A stretch of 9,269 nt of DNA, taken from the NCBI GenBank assembly GCA_002770955.1, contig PCUH01000178.1, positions 1 to 9,269 on the forward strand, given 5' to 3'. The notes beneath the pieces are model-generated. The model searched no databases. It was not told where the DNA came from and was given only the letters and a program-made list of their open reading frames with translations. The DNA comes from Flavobacteriales bacterium CG18_big_fil_WC_8_21_14_2_50_32_9 (lineage in GTDB: Bacteria; Bacteroidota; Bacteroidia; Flavobacteriales_E; Vicingaceae). Positions within the stretch are counted from its first letter, which is position 1; each line of letters begins with the position of its first letter. This document shows positions 7,135 to 9,269 of the stretch, piece by piece. The translations under genes and the position numbers were made by a program.

Positions 7135-8508
7135 ATGGCAAAAACAAAAGTAAAAACAGCCTTTTTCTGCCAAAGTTGTGGAACTCAATATCCAAAATGG
7201 ACAGGAAAATGTAATGCTTGTAATGAATGGAATACCATTGTTGAAGAGGTAGTCAGTAAACCTCATCCCAACGAGGTGAAAGGTTCATTTTCTATCAAAA
7301 AAAACAACAAACCACTCCCTGTTGACAGCATTGAGTTAGCTGAAATTCCAAGAATTAAACTTCCAGGAACAGAGTTGAATAGAGTGCTTGGTGGTGGACT
7401 TGTCCCTGGTTCATTAGTGCTTTTTGGAGGAGACCCAGGCATAGGAAAATCAACCTTAATGTTGCAAATGTCTTTACGACTAAAAGGAAAGAAAATTCTG
7501 TATGTTTCTGGTGAAGAAAGTGGACAGCAACTTAAAATGCGAGCAGATAGAATAGGCAATAAAAATCCCGATTGTTATGTGCTTACAGAAACTTCTACCC
7601 AACATATTTTTCATCATATTAATGAAATTTTGCCCGATATATTGGTGATAGATTCCATACAAACACTACATACATCAACCATAGATTCATCGCCAGGCAG
7701 TATTTCTCAAGTACGTGAATGTACTTCTGAATTAATGCGTTATGCCAAAGAAACCAATACGCCTGTTTTTTTAGTAGGTCATATTACTAAAGATGGTACA
7801 ATTGCAGGTCCAAAAATATTGGAACACATGGTGGATGTGGTGTTGCAATTTGAAGGAGATAGAAATCATATCTATCGTTTGTTGCGTTCAGTTAAAAACA
7901 GGTTTGGCTCAACCAATGAGTTGGGAATTTACGAAATGCAAGGTGCTGGGTTACGAGAAGTAGAAAATCCATCAGAAATTTTATTAAGTAACAAAGATGA
8001 GCAGTTTAGTGGGGCAGCAGTAGCAGCAACTATGGAAGGAAACAGACCTTTGTTGATTGAAATTCAGGCATTGGTAAGTACTGCTGCTTATGGAACTCCT
8101 CAACGATCCTCAACAGGTTTTGATAATAAACGATTGAATATGTTGTTGGCAGTATTGGAAAAAAGATGTGGATTTAAATTAGGAGCTAAAGATGTGTTTA
8201 TTAATGTTGCTGGAGGGTTGAAAATTGACGATCCAGCAGTTGATTTAGCAGTAGTTAGTGCAGTTTTATCTTCTAGCGAAAATATTGCCATTCCTTCGCT
8301 GTTTTGCTTTGCTGCTGAGGTTGGTCTTTCTGGAGAAATTCGTCCAGTAAGTAGGGTAGATCAACGCATTATGGAAGCCGATAAGTTAGGGTTTGAAAAA
8401 ATTTTTATTTCCAAATATAATAGAAAAGGATTGGATGTGAGTATGTACAAGATTGAAGTGATTTTTGTAGATAAAATGGAAGCAATTTTTTCTAAGTTGT
8501 TTGGATAA
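7135..8508 (+). CDS. radA: DNA repair and recombination ATPase RadA (Sms)
   Basis: A 457-residue protein, close to the usual 450-460 for bacterial RadA, a RecA-related motor that helps process recombination intermediates and promotes branch migration. The order of elements is complete. An N-terminal zinc ribbon carries C12-x2-C15 and C26-x2-C29. Walker A GGDPGIGKST spans 98-107 with K105. A Walker B-like stretch (ILVIDSIQTL) follows near residue 170. The RadA-specific KNRFG motif is at 254-258. The C-terminal third is Lon-protease-like (about 275-457) and is expected to be inactive as a protease. The start at 7135 gives the standard short MAKTK lead into the zinc ribbon. The gene has its own 131-bp upstream gap and ends 21 bases before a strong terminator hairpin, so it is probably transcribed alone. 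No truncation or missing motif is seen. Confidence 0.97.
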   Translation: MAKTKVKTAFFCQSCGTQYPKWTGKCNACNEWNTIVEEVVSKPHPNEVKGSFSIKKNNKPLPVDSIELAEIPRIKLPGTELNRVLGGGLVPGSLVLFGGDPGIGKSTLMLQMSLRLKGKKILYVSGEESGQQLKMRADRIGNKNPDCYVLTETSTQHIFHHINEILPDILVIDSIQTLHTSTIDSSPGSISQVRECTSELMRYAKETNTPVFLVGHITKDGTIAGPKILEHMVDVVLQFEGDRNHIYRLLRSVKNRFGSTNELGIYEMQGAGLREVENPSEILLSNKDEQFSGAAVAATMEGNRPLLIEIQALVSTAAYGTPQRSSTGFDNKRLNMLLAVLEKRCGFKLGAKDVFINVAGGLKIDDPAVDLAVVSAVLSSSENIAIPSLFCFAAEVGLSGEIRPVSRVDQRIMEADKLGFEKIFISKYNRKGLDVSMYKIEVIFVDKMEAIFSKLFG

Positions 8509-8529
8509 AAGGTATGATTTAAATAAAAT

Positions 8530-8565
8530 AAAAAGCCCTCTCATAAAAACATGAGAGGGCTTTTT
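8530..8565. terminator. Bidirectional intrinsic terminator
   Basis: Positions 8530-8544 and 8551-8565 are perfect reverse complements (15 bp) around the six-base loop AAAAAC. The core GCCCTCTCAT stem is flanked by A5 on the left and T5 on the right, so either strand gives a GC-rich hairpin ending in a U-run. It stands between the stop codons of convergent genes, radA on the plus strand and the HYR protein gene on the minus strand, and can stop transcription from both sides. Confidence 0.93.
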
Positions 8566-8583
8566 GGTTTATGTTGTTTAAGT

Positions 8584-9269
8584 TTATTTTTTAACTATTT
8601 TGTAGTTATTAGATTTTAATCCGTTTGTTACTTGTAAAAAGTAAATTCCATTATCAAAACCAGCTACATCTATAGTAACTTTTTTGCTGGTAACATTGTT
8701 TTTTTGATAAATGATTTTTCCCTCAACAGAAGTTAAAGTTAAATTTAAAGAAGTGTAGTTCTCTTCAAAAGAAACCTGAATAAAATCCTTCACTGGATTA
8801 GGAAATACTTCAATTCCTTGTAAAGGATAAACTTCTTTTATTCCTACACAAGTTAATATTTCTACATTAAAAGAACAACTATCAAGATTTCCAACAGCAT
8901 CAGCAACAATATATTTAACAGTAGTTATACCATTATTTAAAGTTGTTCCACTTGCATCACCTGTACCTGTACCTGTAGTAGCTCCACTTAATGTGTAAGT
9001 TACAGTTTCTCCAGAGCAATTATCAGAAGCCATAGGAGCAATATTGTTTATTATTGTAGCAGTTGTATCACATACGGTTGTATCGCTTGGGCATGAAATT
9101 ATTGGAGCTTCCACATCAACCACAGTAACATTAAATGAACATGTTGCAGAGCCAAAGTTATTTGTAGCTACATAAGTATTTGTTGTAACACCTATAGGAT
9201 AAGCAACACCAGTTCCTAAACCTAAAGTTTGGGATGTGCTTACTGCAGCTCCAAGATAAGAAATAATAA
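8584..9269 (-). CDS. Secreted HYR-repeat protein with type IX secretion C-terminal sorting domain (5' end missing)
   Basis: The minus-strand frame ends at the stop codon on 8584-8586 and stays open to the right window edge. The first in-frame GTG (9121-9123) is not a credible start because HYR sequence continues upstream of it. About 227 C-terminal residues are visible. The part nearest the window edge is the end of one HYR (hyalin-type, Ig-like) repeat, with YPIGVTTNTYVATN and CSFNVTVVD. A second HYR repeat follows, opening EAPIISCPSD and closing CSFNVEIL. The last 75 or so residues are a Por/T9SS type A tail: a VFPNP turn, then GIYFLQV and a KIVKK end. The family is known to be carried across the outer membrane by the type IX system and either attached to the surface or released. 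Paired cysteines at repeat ends may form disulfides. The catalytic or adhesive part, if any, is outside the window. Confidence 0.9.
   Translation of the reverse strand, partial: IISYLGAAVSTSQTLGLGTGVAYPIGVTTNTYVATNNFGSATCSFNVTVVDVEAPIISCPSDTTVCDTTATIINNIAPMASDNCSGETVTYTLSGATTGTGTGDASGTTLNNGITTVKYIVADAVGNLDSCSFNVEILTCVGIKEVYPLQGIEVFPNPVKDFIQVSFEENYTSLNLTLTSVEGKIIYQKNNVTSKKVTIDVAGFDNGIYFLQVTNGLKSNNYKIVKK
8959..8976. repeat. Three tandem ACCTGT hexamers inside the HYR gene
   Basis: ACCTGT occurs three times in a row on the plus strand, encoding a Thr-Gly run (TGTGTG) in the second HYR repeat on the minus strand. The six-base unit keeps the frame if copies are gained or lost, so the loop length could vary between strains. 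Confidence 0.55.

Noticed and set aside
9121..9123. GTG as the start of the minus-strand secreted protein
   Set aside because: Continuous HYR-repeat sequence extends upstream of it to the window edge, and no signal peptide follows the GTG.

Overview
The window looks like a piece of chromosome from a low-GC member of the Bacteroidota, most likely a flavobacterium-type organism. Four things point there: a protein ending in a type IX secretion (Por) sorting domain, a giant Reg_prop/Y_Y_Y sensor, start codons without Shine-Dalgarno sequences, and -7 elements resembling the Bacteroidota TAnnTTTG consensus. The placement is inferred from gene content and motifs, not from a database match.

Layout. 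(1) Positions 3-3647 (+) hold the 3' part of a very large gene, cut by the left window edge. It encodes a periplasmic double beta-propeller sensor, a Y_Y_Y domain, one membrane helix, a coiled coil, a class III adenylate cyclase and a C-terminal HD phosphohydrolase domain. An AT-rich hairpin with a T-run follows it. (2) Positions 3765-4992 (+) hold a two-gene unit: a PolB-like DEDDy 3'-5' exonuclease and, one base later, a small lipoprotein of unknown function. A -7-like element precedes the unit. (3) Positions 5192-7003 (+) encode a fused, two-NBD peptide-type ABC transporter ATPase without permease genes beside it. Its upstream region carries a perfect 17-bp palindrome over the predicted promoter. 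(4) A 131-bp gap with four 7-bp repeats precedes radA at 7135-8508 (+). (5) A perfect 15-bp hairpin at 8530-8565 serves as a bidirectional terminator between radA and a convergent gene. (6) Positions 8584-9269 (-) hold the C-terminal part of a secreted HYR-repeat protein with a type IX sorting domain, cut by the right window edge.

Most of the window is ordinary housekeeping and envelope gene content, and the genes do not form an evident single pathway. The item that deserves attention is the first gene. It joins an extracytoplasmic ligand sensor to a cyclase with a full set of ATP-selecting and catalytic residues and to an HD domain. The first HD motif resembles that of class I cyclic-nucleotide phosphodiesterases, so one polypeptide may both make and break a cyclic nucleotide. 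I saw no rRNA, tRNA, CRISPR array, insertion sequence or phage gene. No gene-free stretch exceeds 300 bases.
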